Below, one piece after another: positions 9,361 to 18,800 of a DNA stretch of 64,000 bases; position 1 is the stretch's first letter; each line of letters starts with the position of its first letter. The DNA is taken from positions 157,346 through 221,345 of the forward strand of contig CALWGZ010000003.1 in NCBI GenBank assembly GCA_944380285.1, read 5' to 3'. The notes beneath the pieces are model-generated. The model was not told the DNA's origin. It saw nothing but the letters and a program-made list of their open reading frames with translations, and ran no database searches. The translations under genes were made by a program, and so were the position numbers. Source of the stretch: an uncultured Christensenellaceae bacterium (GTDB taxonomy: Bacteria > Bacillota > Clostridia > Christensenellales > UBA3700).

Positions 9361-11202
9361 TTATTCCTTTTTGTCGTCGTCGGACTTTTGCTCTTCGTCG
9401 TCCGATTTGACCTCGGTCACTTCGACTTCTTCTTTGACCTCGACTTCGTCGACGGTCCCGTCCTTTGTCTCGACTTGCTCGACGACCTCTTCTTCGACCT
9501 CGGTGGTCTCGATGACATCGCCGTAGATAGCAGCCTCTTTCTGTCTCTGCGCCTCTTCGAGAGCGGCGTCGGACACGTTCTTGAGCTCTTCGACCTTGAC
9601 CATCAATTCTTCGACGGTGGACAGCCCGAAGATCTGAGCGACTTGGATGAGCGCCTCCTCTCTCTTGACCGGGTCGATCACCGCGACCGTCTCGACGAAC
9701 TCATGGTAGACCGTCGGGTTGGGATCGCCGGCAACTATCTTGCGGGCGAGCACTCTGGCGACCGCCTCTTTTTGCTTCTTCTCGGTGAAGGTGTAGAAGA
9801 ACAGCGGGATCGCGCAGGCGAGCATGGACACGCCGCAAAGCAGCGTCGTCGCCATCCAGTTGCCTTCGAGGACTCTTTGGAATTCAGGTGTTCCCCAGAG
9901 ATCGTCGATCGCACCCGGCTCGGCAAAACTTGCGTCATAGCCGTATTTCCCGAGGACCATCAAAGTGACGAACGCGGTCATAGCCATACCGATCTTGGAG
10001 ATGAAGGTCTGCAAGGAGAAGCAGAACGCCTCCGCTCTCTCGCCCGTCTTGTCTTCGAGATAGTCGATAGAGTCGGCGATCATCGAATAGGTCATAATGT
10101 TGCTGAATCCCGACGGAACGCCGGCAATGATGATTATGATGTAGAACGCGATCTGCGCGGCTAGACTTGTACCGGTGGGAAGTCCAATGATATACAGCAG
10201 GACGAGCAGAGCACCGCCGATGATATGCGACCATATAAAGATGGTCTTTTTGCCGAACCTCTTGGAGAGCACCGGCGTCAAAAGCGTCGCCGCAAGACCG
10301 CCGGGAACGACCAGCAGGAAGATGACGCCCGCGAGATCGAAGTCTTTCAGATTGTACTTCGCGTAATAGACCGCGGTGGTCATGTAGATGGTACGGAGCG
10401 AACCGAGCACGCCGACCAAAATGATGAGCAGCGCGGGCTTGTTTTTGCCCAGCAATTTGAGGTTCTTGATGAGGGTGAACTTGCCGTCCGTCTCAGCGTC
10501 GTAGAACCTCTCTTTGGTGCCCTTGTAGCCGACCCAGAACGTCGGGACCGCGATGAGAACGCAGACGAGAGCGACGATGGGATAGAGAATGCGCTGAGTC
10601 GCGATCGTGTTGTCGCCGATGATGATGGGAATAAAGACGGAGACGGCACCCGAACCGATCGTGCAGAAAAGACGCGCGACGGTCAAAATGGTGTTCCTCT
10701 TCTCGGTGTCGGAGGTCATCGAAGAAGCAAGCCCCCAATACGGAACGTCGACCGATGTATAGGCAATGCCCCACAGCAGATAGATGACCGTGCCGAATGC
10801 GAATTTACCCGTTTCGCCGACAGGCAGATTGACGAACAACAGCACCGTCAGGATCGCGATCGGGATGGGTGAGTATTTGAGGTATGGCCTCATCTTACCC
10901 TGTCTGGTGCGGGTCATTTCGACGATGGAGCCCATGACAGGGTCATTGAACGCGTCGAAAAGCCTTGCTGCAAGGAACATCCACGCGAGCCACGTCGCGG
11001 AGACGCCCGCAACGTCGGTCATGTACAACATGAAGAATGTAGTGACCAATTGGCAGATGATGTTTTGACCGAGACCTGCGACGGAGTACGCCAGCACTTC
11101 TTTTGACTGTACGTCGTCCTTCTTGGTCGGATCGGTGCCCAATGTCTTGTTGAGGAAATTGCCGACTTTTGTCTTGAAATTGCTTTCGGTCGAAGATGTC
11201 AT
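9361..11202 (-). CDS. GPH-family sugar:cation symporter (MFS) with long acidic C-terminal tail
   Basis: Membrane carrier of the glycoside-pentoside-hexuronide:cation symporter family, which imports sugars with Na+ or H+. The 613-residue protein has about twelve membrane helices; the family hallmark is ARLFDAFNDPVMGSIVEMTRTRQGKMRPYL near residues 80-110. The substrate cannot be read from sequence. After the last helix comes a cytoplasmic extension of about 135 residues that ends in a strongly acidic Glu/Asp/Val-rich tail (VEEEVVEQVETKDG and similar). A typical GPH carrier has about 450-500 residues, so the tail is an addition. ATG with AAGGA upstream and its own promoter. Confidence 0.88.
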   Translation of the reverse strand: MTSSTESNFKTKVGNFLNKTLGTDPTKKDDVQSKEVLAYSVAGLGQNIICQLVTTFFMLYMTDVAGVSATWLAWMFLAARLFDAFNDPVMGSIVEMTRTRQGKMRPYLKYSPIPIAILTVLLFVNLPVGETGKFAFGTVIYLLWGIAYTSVDVPYWGLASSMTSDTEKRNTILTVARLFCTIGSGAVSVFIPIIIGDNTIATQRILYPIVALVCVLIAVPTFWVGYKGTKERFYDAETDGKFTLIKNLKLLGKNKPALLIILVGVLGSLRTIYMTTAVYYAKYNLKDFDLAGVIFLLVVPGGLAATLLTPVLSKRFGKKTIFIWSHIIGGALLVLLYIIGLPTGTSLAAQIAFYIIIIIAGVPSGFSNIMTYSMIADSIDYLEDKTGERAEAFCFSLQTFISKIGMAMTAFVTLMVLGKYGYDASFAEPGAIDDLWGTPEFQRVLEGNWMATTLLCGVSMLACAIPLFFYTFTEKKQKEAVARVLARKIVAGDPNPTVYHEFVETVAVIDPVKREEALIQVAQIFGLSTVEELMVKVEELKNVSDAALEEAQRQKEAAIYGDVIETTEVEEEVVEQVETKDGTVDEVEVKEEVEVTEVKSDDEEQKSDDDKKE

Positions 11203-11244
11203 AACTTTTCCGTCCTTTTAGTATTGCGTATTTCAGCTATTACA

Positions 11245-11273
11245 ATAATAACACATAAAAAAACAATGTGCAA
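11245..11273 (-). promoter_or_regulatory. Promoter of the GPH symporter gene with possible operator
   Basis: Minus-strand TTGCAC (11268-11273), 17 bases, TATTAT (11245-11250). The inverted repeat GCAAC-ACAC-GTTGC overlaps the -35 region and could be an operator. The rest of the 11203-11453 spacer is AT-rich with nothing else I can name. Confidence 0.6.
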
Positions 11274-11453
11274 CACACGTTGCTAAAAATTTTTAAATAA
11301 TTATTAAAATATTATATCGATAGGCACTTGCAAACCGGTTATCGAACAAAACGTCCGATAACTCATCTCCGATCGTCAGATCGATTTAAGTTTGATGAAA
11401 GATTTGTCAAGCCGACGCGCCGATTTTTTTGAAAAAACTTTGCCGCTGCCGCA

Positions 11454-11804
11454 TCAATAGATCGAGATCACTCCGAGGCTGATCATCAGCGCTTCGTCTA
11501 TCCTCTTCATCACGTCCTGCGGAAGCGCGCCTATCCTGTCTTTGAGCCGGCGTTTGTCGAGGGTGCGGATCTGTTCGAGAAGGACGACCGAGTCCTTGAC
11601 AAGCCCGTACTCTCTTCCGCCGAGCGCGATATGGGTGGGCAGCTTTGCCTTGTCTATGCGGCTGGTGACCGCGGCTGCGATGACCGTGGGACTGAACTTG
11701 TTGCCGACGTCGTTTTGGACGATGAGCACGGGGCGCACGCCGCCCTGCTCGCTCCCCACCACAGGGCTGAGATCGGCATAGTACAGTTCTCCTCTTCTTA
11801 TCAT
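11454..11804 (-). CDS. mazF: MazF/EndoA-type endoribonuclease toxin
   Basis: Sequence-specific mRNA interferase of the PemK/MazF family. The 116-residue protein carries the family start ([20 protein letters not shown]), the [10 protein letters not shown] strand and the conserved [10 protein letters not shown] segment, so the fold and catalytic Arg/Thr region look intact. In Firmicutes this gene (ndoA) is normally preceded by a small ribbon-helix-helix antitoxin. Here the 87 bases upstream hold no such gene, and nnrD is the next gene. It may be the chromosomal EndoA homologue with its antitoxin elsewhere. Confidence 0.92.
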   Translation of the reverse strand: MIRRGELYYADLSPVVGSEQGGVRPVLIVQNDVGNKFSPTVIAAAVTSRIDKAKLPTHIALGGREYGLVKDSVVLLEQIRTLDKRRLKDRIGALPQDVMKRIDEALMISLGVISIY

Positions 11805-11891
11805 CGCGGTACCTTCGTATGTTATTCCGATACAGTTTATGCCGTATCGTAGGGCAATGTTGATTGTTGCCCAAGCGAAGGCGATTATCCG

Positions 11892-13367
11892 CTATCTGCC
11901 GAGAATATTTTTGAGTTGTTTGGCGACGTCGGACGCGAGCACTCCCGTCTCGCCGTGATCGGCGGCGGCGCGCTTTGCCGCCTCTGCGCAGAGCCAAGTC
12001 GCGGCGCACGCCGAGTCAAAGAGCGAGTTGCCCTGCGCCGCGATGCCGAGGATCGCGCCCGACAGAGTGTCGCCGCTGCCGCCCTTGGACTGCGCGGGCG
12101 AGCCGTTGACGACGAGCGCGCCCCTTTTCCCGTCGGTGACGAAGGTCGACGCGCCTTTGAGCATCACCGTGCAGCGGTGAGCCCTCGCGAACTCCTCGGC
12201 GAGCGCGATCGGACTTGCGAGCACTTCGCCTATGCTCCTTCCCGTCAGCCGCGCAAACTCCCCGGGGTGCGGCGTGATCAGCACGTCCGCCGCAGCCGCG
12301 TCGAGAACGGTCACGTCCCGGGCGAGCGCGTTGAGCCCGTCCGCGTCGACGACGGTCTTGACGTTCTTTGCAAAAATGTGTTTGAGAATTTTGAGATTTT
12401 CTCCGCCGTTCGCGCCCATGCCCATGCCGACCGCGACCGCTTTGACTCCCGTCAACGCGTCGTCCAAAGCCGCCTCGTCAAACGCGAGCGCGCCGCCAAG
12501 GTCGGGCATCGGCGACAGGGTGCATTCGACGACGTCGGTCGAGATCGCCGCAAGTATAGACTTCGGCACGCACAGCGAGCACAGCCCCGCGCCCGAGCGC
12601 AGCGCCGCCTCTCCCATCGCCGCAAGTTTGACCGCGCCGACGTACTTTTCACAGCCGCCGACGATCGCGCACTTGCCGTAACTGCCCTTGTTGGTGTTGT
12701 TTTTGCGCTTGGGGAAAAGGGCTATGACGTCCTCTGCGCGCCAAATACCGTACTTTTCGCCGACGATCGGGATGCCGATATCCTCGGCGACGACCTTGCC
12801 CGAAAAGTCCTTGCCGTCGTTCAAAAAATGCCCCGTCTTGAACGTCTGCACCGCGACGGTGACGTTTGCTTTGACCGCTTTGACCGCGATGCCGTTCGTG
12901 CCGTCCAGACCGCTCGCGATGTCCGCGGCGACGACGAAGCCGCGCGCGGCGTTGAGCCTGTCGATGACCTCGGCATAGACGCCCTTGGGCTCGCCCTTGA
13001 ACCCGGTGCCGAACAGACAGTCGAGCGCGGTGTCAAAGCGGTAGTCGCACTCGCCTATCGGGCGCACGCTGCCCGGGTATTCGCTTTCGAGCAGCTTGCG
13101 GTAGTGCGCACTGTCGGGCGAGATGTCGTCCGAGAGAGCGAACACGGTCGCGTCCTCGCCTCGCCCGAGCAATATCCGCGCACAGGCATAGCCGTCGCCG
13201 CCGTTGTTTCCCTTGCCGCAAAAGACGTATATCCTGCCGCCGCGCGGAACGTGTTTTGCGATGCCTTCCGCCGCCCTGCTCATGAGTTCCGGCGACGGCG
13301 TACCGCCCTCTATGCAAGCCCTGTCGCTCGCCGCCATCACGGCGGCTGTCACCGCAAATTCATTCAT
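11892..13367 (-). CDS. nnrD: Bifunctional NAD(P)H-hydrate epimerase / ADP-dependent NAD(P)H-hydrate dehydratase
   Basis: Repairs damaged NADHX and NADPHX. The 491-residue protein is a fusion: an N-terminal YjeF_N epimerase half (GRIYVFCGKGNNGGDGYACAR) and a C-terminal carbohydrate-kinase-like dehydratase half (GSYGKCAIVGG, DADGLNAL, TPHPGEFARL, KGGSGDTLSG). Start at the ATG at 13365-13367 (MNEFAVTAAVMAASD), which overlaps the end of recX by 8 bases. Longer in-frame starts would lie well inside recX. Confidence 0.94.
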   Translation of the reverse strand: MNEFAVTAAVMAASDRACIEGGTPSPELMSRAAEGIAKHVPRGGRIYVFCGKGNNGGDGYACARILLGRGEDATVFALSDDISPDSAHYRKLLESEYPGSVRPIGECDYRFDTALDCLFGTGFKGEPKGVYAEVIDRLNAARGFVVAADIASGLDGTNGIAVKAVKANVTVAVQTFKTGHFLNDGKDFSGKVVAEDIGIPIVGEKYGIWRAEDVIALFPKRKNNTNKGSYGKCAIVGGCEKYVGAVKLAAMGEAALRSGAGLCSLCVPKSILAAISTDVVECTLSPMPDLGGALAFDEAALDDALTGVKAVAVGMGMGANGGENLKILKHIFAKNVKTVVDADGLNALARDVTVLDAAAADVLITPHPGEFARLTGRSIGEVLASPIALAEEFARAHRCTVMLKGASTFVTDGKRGALVVNGSPAQSKGGSGDTLSGAILGIAAQGNSLFDSACAATWLCAEAAKRAAADHGETGVLASDVAKQLKNILGR

Positions 13368-13980
13368 CCTCTCTCTCCTTTTTGAGCGCCGCGACGCAGC
13401 GCGAGACGTCCTCCCAGCCGTAGCCGCGGTACAGAAGATAGTTGCCCAATTTTGCAAGATAGCCCTGATCGTACAGATCTTTGCCGCGCGAGTGTCTGCG
13501 CGCGAGTTCGAGCGCCTTGTCGAAGCCGTCGAAGCCGTCCAGCGCCGCAGCGATATGCTCGGCGCTCACTCCCTTGCTTTTGAGTTCCGCCGCGAGGCGC
13601 CGCTCCCCCTTTGCCCTGCCGTTGACGGACACATACACCCTCGCGTACTCGGCGTCGTCGAGATAGCCGTACTTTTGCAATTTTTCGATCGTCAGTTCGA
13701 CGACCGCGCGCCCAAACCCCCAATCGTACAGCTTGCCCGTCACCCCTTTGACGGTGGACGGATAGCGCGACAGATAGTCGAGCGCCTTGTCGAACGCGCG
13801 CTGGCGGTCGGACTCCCAAATGATCTTGTCGAGCGCCGCGCCGTCTATCTCCTTGCCGACGTACAGCGTGTGCTTTGCGGCGACGAGCGCGTCGATCGAG
13901 CAATAGTATTTGCCGTCGAGATGAAGGTTGAGCCTGTCGGGGTTTTTGGGCTTCGGTTCGAGGCGCGTGATCTCGCTCAT
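13360..13980 (-). CDS. recX: Regulatory protein RecX
   Basis: RecX binds RecA and modulates its filaments. The 206-residue protein shows the tandem three-helix repeats of the family (SRYPSTVKGVTGKLYDWGFG, IEKLQKYGYLDDAEYARVYV, AAELKSKGVSAEHIAAAL). An N-terminal extension of about 60 residues resembles the longer Firmicutes RecX proteins. GAGGAGG lies upstream of the ATG. The start overlaps the ygiQ stop by 4 bases and the end overlaps nnrD, so the three are one transcript. recA is not in the window. Confidence 0.92.
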   Translation of the reverse strand: MSEITRLEPKPKNPDRLNLHLDGKYYCSIDALVAAKHTLYVGKEIDGAALDKIIWESDRQRAFDKALDYLSRYPSTVKGVTGKLYDWGFGRAVVELTIEKLQKYGYLDDAEYARVYVSVNGRAKGERRLAAELKSKGVSAEHIAAALDGFDGFDKALELARRHSRGKDLYDQGYLAKLGNYLLYRGYGWEDVSRCVAALKKEREDE

Positions 13981-15848
13981 CTTCCCCTCCTCTGCCGCTT
14001 GCCGTCAGAGCGGTTTTTCGCCCCGTGTCCTGCGCCGTCCGCATTGTGTTTCGCTGCGATCGCCTCCGCCCTTGTCGGGCGTATCAGACACTGCCTGCCG
14101 AACCCGATCAGATCCTCTCGCCCCGCAAGTCGCAACGCCTGTTTGACGAGTTCGTAGTTGCGCGGCGCGCGGTATTGCATCAGCGCGCGCTGCATCGCCT
14201 TTTCGTGCCGATCGCGCGGCACATAGACCTCTTCGCCGCTGTCCGGGTCGATGCCGGTGTAGTACATGCATGTCGACTTTGTCGACGGCGTGGGATAAAA
14301 GTCCTGCACCTGCTCGGGCATATATCCGATCGAGTGCAAATACTCGGCAAGGCGCACCGCGTCGACGAGCGTACAGCCGGGGTGCGACGAGATCAGATAG
14401 GGGACGAGATATTGCTTTTTGCCGAGCTTGGCGTTGAGTTCGTCGTACCTCTTTTTGAATTGAAGATAGACCTCGAAAGGCGGCTTGTTCATCCTCTTGA
14501 GCACGTCGTCCGAGACGTGTTCGGGCGCGACTTTGAGCTGACCGCTGACGTGGTGCTTGACAAGTTCGCGCAAAAACTCGTCGCTCTTGTCGTACATCAC
14601 ATAATCGAAGCGGATGCCGCTGCGGACGAACACCTTTTTGACGCCGTCGAGCTCGCGCAATTCGCGTAGCAGGTCGAGGTATTCTCGGTGAGAAACTTGC
14701 AGAGCGGGACACTTTTTCCAGCCTATGCACTGTCTGTCCGTACACGCGCCGACCTTGGTCTGCTTGGCGCACGCCGGGTCCCTGAAGTTTGCGGTCGGTC
14801 CGCCGACGTCGTGTATATAGCCCTTGAAGTCGGGCATCTCGATCAATTTTTTCGCCTCTTCGACGATGCTCTCACGGCTGCGTTTTTGGACGATCCGCCC
14901 TTGATGATAGGTCAGTGCGCAATAGTTGCACGACCCGAAACAGCCTCTGACCGACGTCAGCGAAAAACCTATCTCCTCCATCGCCGGCACTCCGCGTTTG
15001 TAGACGGGATGCGCGCGCCTCTCGTAAGGCAGCGCGTAGACCTCGTCCATCTCCTTGACCGACAGCGGACGCTGGGGCGCGTTTTGGACGAGCCATCTCT
15101 CCCCCTGCCTTTGCGCGATGGGCTTGCCGGCAAAGTCGGCGTTGCGCGACTGGATGTTGAACGCGTCGACGTATTTGTGCTTGTCGCCGCTCACCTCTTC
15201 GAGCGACGGGCAGACAAGCATATCGCCGCGCTCTATCGCCTTGGTCTGCCGCTCGGTGAGCGCGTCGGTCATATAGCAGGTGCCGCGCACGTCGCGGATG
15301 CGCCCGAGCGGAACTCCCCTGTCGAGCAGCGCGCAGATGTCCTTGATCGGTCTCTCGCCCATGCCGTATATGAGCAGATCCGCGCCCGACGACGCCAAAA
15401 CGGACGGCAGTACGCGGTCGCTCCAATAGTCGTAGTGCGCGAAGCGGCGCAGCGACGCCTCTATGCCGCCGATGACGACGGGGACGTCCGGAAAGAGCCG
15501 TTTGAGCGCGCGGCAATAGACGTCGACGCAGCGGTCGGGACGTTTGCCGACGTCGCCGCCCTCGCTGTACACGTCGCGCTTGCGCCGTATCTTGGCGACG
15601 GTGTAGTTGTTGACCATGCTGTCGACGACGCCGCCGGTGACCAAAAAGCCCAGCCTCGGCGCGCCGAAGCGCATATAGTCCCCGTCGCACTGCGGCTGAG
15701 GCAGCATCGCGACCGTATAGCCGAGCGAGACGAACAGCCGCGAGACGATCGCGTGCCCGAACGACGGGTGGTCGCAATACGCCTCGCCGATCACATATAC
15801 GAAATCGGGGGCGCCGTCAAGCTCTTTCGGCGAGATCGGAAGGAACAA
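13977..15848 (-). CDS. ygiQ: YgiQ family radical SAM protein
   Basis: Radical SAM enzyme of the YgiQ/UPF0313 family; the reaction is not established. The 623-residue protein has the B12-binding-like N-terminal region and the iron-sulfur motif CFGSCNYCALTYHQGR near residue 310, followed by the family motif YIHDVGGPTANFR and a Cys-rich stretch (C..K..VGACTDRQCIGWKKCP). The reading frame begins at a TTG with GAGGTG four bases upstream, which I take as the start. It heads the ygiQ-recX-nnrD transcript. Confidence 0.93.
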   Translation of the reverse strand: MFLPISPKELDGAPDFVYVIGEAYCDHPSFGHAIVSRLFVSLGYTVAMLPQPQCDGDYMRFGAPRLGFLVTGGVVDSMVNNYTVAKIRRKRDVYSEGGDVGKRPDRCVDVYCRALKRLFPDVPVVIGGIEASLRRFAHYDYWSDRVLPSVLASSGADLLIYGMGERPIKDICALLDRGVPLGRIRDVRGTCYMTDALTERQTKAIERGDMLVCPSLEEVSGDKHKYVDAFNIQSRNADFAGKPIAQRQGERWLVQNAPQRPLSVKEMDEVYALPYERRAHPVYKRGVPAMEEIGFSLTSVRGCFGSCNYCALTYHQGRIVQKRSRESIVEEAKKLIEMPDFKGYIHDVGGPTANFRDPACAKQTKVGACTDRQCIGWKKCPALQVSHREYLDLLRELRELDGVKKVFVRSGIRFDYVMYDKSDEFLRELVKHHVSGQLKVAPEHVSDDVLKRMNKPPFEVYLQFKKRYDELNAKLGKKQYLVPYLISSHPGCTLVDAVRLAEYLHSIGYMPEQVQDFYPTPSTKSTCMYYTGIDPDSGEEVYVPRDRHEKAMQRALMQYRAPRNYELVKQALRLAGREDLIGFGRQCLIRPTRAEAIAAKHNADGAGHGAKNRSDGKRQRRGR

Positions 15849-15870
15849 TTTTCACCTCTTGATACAGTTC

Positions 15871-15899
15871 GGGCGCCGACGAGCGGCGCCCCGTTTTTT
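15871..15899 (+). terminator. Intrinsic-terminator-like hairpin oriented on the plus strand, after purL
   Basis: Perfect 8-bp stem (GGGCGCCG / CGGCGCCC) with a 5-base loop, followed on the plus strand by CG and six T. The flanking genes are both on the minus strand, where the hairpin follows the purL stop but has no downstream T-run. It may act in both directions or stop antisense transcription. Confidence 0.5.
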
Positions 15900-18800
15900 A
15901 CAGGAAGTACTTGACGCCGCTCTTGAACAACTGCATGTCGTAGTTGCCCTCGACGTTGCGGTAAAGGTTGTCGTCGAGACGTTCGGCGTGCCCCATCTTG
16001 CCCAGCACTCTGCCGTCCGGGGAGATGATGCCCTCTATTGCGCACATACTGCCGTTGGGGTTGAACGGCGAGACCATCGTCGCGTTGCCGTCCAAGTCGA
16101 CGTATTGGGTCGCGACCTGTCCCGCGGCGATCAGCTTGTCGAGTTCCGCGTCGCCCGAGACGAACCTGCCCTCGCCGTGACTGACCGGCACCTTGAACAC
16201 GTCGCCGACATTGACGGACGACAGCCAGGGCGACTTGTCGGTCGCGACGCGGATGTCGACCATCGTCGAGACGTGGCGCGAGATGTTGTTGAAGGTCAGC
16301 GTGGGCGCGTCCGCAAGCTGTTCGCGGATGTCGCCGTACGGCACGAGTCCCAGCTTGATCAACGCCTGGAAGCCGTTGCAGATGCCCAGCGCGAGCCCGT
16401 CGCGCTTGTAGAGCAACCTCATGACCGCCTCGGCGATCGCGGGATTGCGGAAGGTCGTCGCAATGAACTTGCCGCTGCCGTCCGGCTCGTCGCCGCCCGA
16501 GAAACCGCCGGGGAACGCGAGGATCTGCGACTTGTCAAGCTCTTTGACGAGCGCGTCGACGCTCTCCTGAATGTCCGCGGCGCTGCGGTTCTTGATGACG
16601 AACACCTTCGCCTTCGCGCCCGCTCTTTCGAACGCCCTCGCGGTGTCGTCCTCGCAATTGGTGCCCGGGAACGCCGGGATGAGCACTCTGGGGACGGCGA
16701 CCGCCGGCGCGGTGCGCAGGCAATATCCCGCCCTTGCGGAGAAGTTCTCGGCGTCGCCGACTGCCGGAGCGGTGGTCGGATAGACCTTCTCGAGCGTGCC
16801 CTCGAACGCCGCGGCAGCGTCGTCAAACGTCACGCGCTTGCCGCCGAGGACGATGTCCCTGCCGCCCAAAACGGCGACCTGTTTCGCGCCGAGCTTGTCC
16901 AAGCCGCACGCGTCGTCGGCGACGAAGAAGATGTCGCCGAAACGGGGCGCGAACATGTCCGCGCTCACCTTGTCGAAAGTCACGCCGACGCGGTTGCCGA
17001 GACAGCTCTTGACCACGCCCGCGACGAGACCGCCCTCTTCGACGACGCCCGCCGCGCGGACCTTGCCGCCGTCGATCGCGTCGTGGAGCGCGGAATAGAT
17101 CGCCAAGACCTTTTTGAAATCGGGCACGCCGTAGCCGTCGCGCGGCATCGTGAGCGCGAAGACTTTGCCCTCTCCGTCAAAGGTGTTGGAGATGAGTTTG
17201 CTCGCCCTGTAAATGCCCATGCCGAAGCAGATCAGCGTCGGGGGGACGTCGATGTGTTCGAACGTGCCGCTCATGCTGTCCTTGCCGCCGATCGCGCCCA
17301 GCCCCAAGCCTATCTGCGCGTACAGCGCGCCGAGAAGCGCCGAAAGGGGCTGTCCCCAGCGCTCGGGCTCCTTGTTGAGGCGCATGAAGAACTCTTGCAG
17401 CGACAGCCTGATTGTGTCGACAGACACGCCGCTTGCGACGAGTTTTGACGCCGCGGTCAAAATGGAGTGGATCGCGCCGACAAACGGCGAATCTTCGAGC
17501 AGCTGCGGCGAGCAGCCGAACGCGGACACGGTGACGGTGTCCGTCTCGCCCTTGACCGGAGGTTTCGCCGCCATCACGCTCGCGGGAGTCAATTGATATT
17601 TGCCGCCGAAGGGCATCAGCACGCTGCGCGCGCCTATCGTCGAGTCGAACATCTCGCCCATGCCCTTTTGCGAGCAGACGTTGAGCCGTTTGAGTTCGCC
17701 GAGCAGCGCCTTGTCGAGATCGCCGCTCTCGACCGCCTTTGCGGTCTCCTTTTGCGGCGCGTCGAGATAGCCCTTGGGGGCGTCGACGATGTGCGCGCTC
17801 TGACGCTGTTTTACGCCGTTGGTGTCGAGGAACGACCTCTTGAGGTCGACGATGACCTTGCCGGCGAAGTACATGCGCATGCTGCCGGTGTCGGTGACCT
17901 CGGCGACGACGGTCGCGTTGAGGTTTTCCTCTGCGGCGAGCTGTTTGAACCTCTCGACCGAAGACGCCGCGACGACGACCGCCATGCGTTCCTGCGACTC
18001 GGAGATCGCAAGCTCGGTGCCGCTCAGGCCGTCGTACTTTTTGGGCACTCTGTCGAGATAGATGTCCAGGCTGTCCGCAAGTTCGCCGATCGCGACGGAC
18101 ACGCCGCCAGCGCCGAAGTCGTTGCACTTCAAGATGAGTCTGCTCGCCTCGGGATTGCGGAAGAGCCTCTGCAACTTGCGCTCGGTGGGGGGATTGCCCT
18201 TTTGCACCTCCGCTCCGCAGACCTCGACCGACTTTTCGGTGTGCGCCTTGGACGAACCCGTCGCGCCGCCGCAGCCGTCTCTGCCTGTGTCGCCGCCGAG
18301 CAAGATGACGACGTCGCCCTTGACCGGTCTTTGACGGACGACATCCGCCTTTTTCACGCCGCCGATGACGTAGCCCGTCTCGAGGCGCTTTGCCTTGTAT
18401 CCTTCGTCGTACATCTCGTGCACGAGCCCGGTCGCAAGCCCTATCTGGTTGCCGTAGCTGGAATAGCCCGCCGCTGCGGTCTTTGTGATGACGCGCTGGG
18501 GCAGCTTGCCCTTGAGCGTCTTGTCAATGCTCTCGTTGGGGTCGGCGCAGCCGGTGACGCGCATCGCCTGATAGACGTACGCTCTGCCCGAAAGCGGATC
18601 GCGGATCGCGCCGCCGAGGCAGGTCGCCGCGCCGCCGAACGGCTCGATCTCCGTCGGGTGGTTGTGCGTCTCGTTCTTGAACATGATCAGCCACTCCTCG
18701 GGCTTGCCGTCCACGTCGACGGTGACGTTGACCGAGCAGGCGTTGATCTCTTCGCTGACGTCGAGGTTGTCGAGCTTGCCCTGCGAGACGAGCTCCTTGA

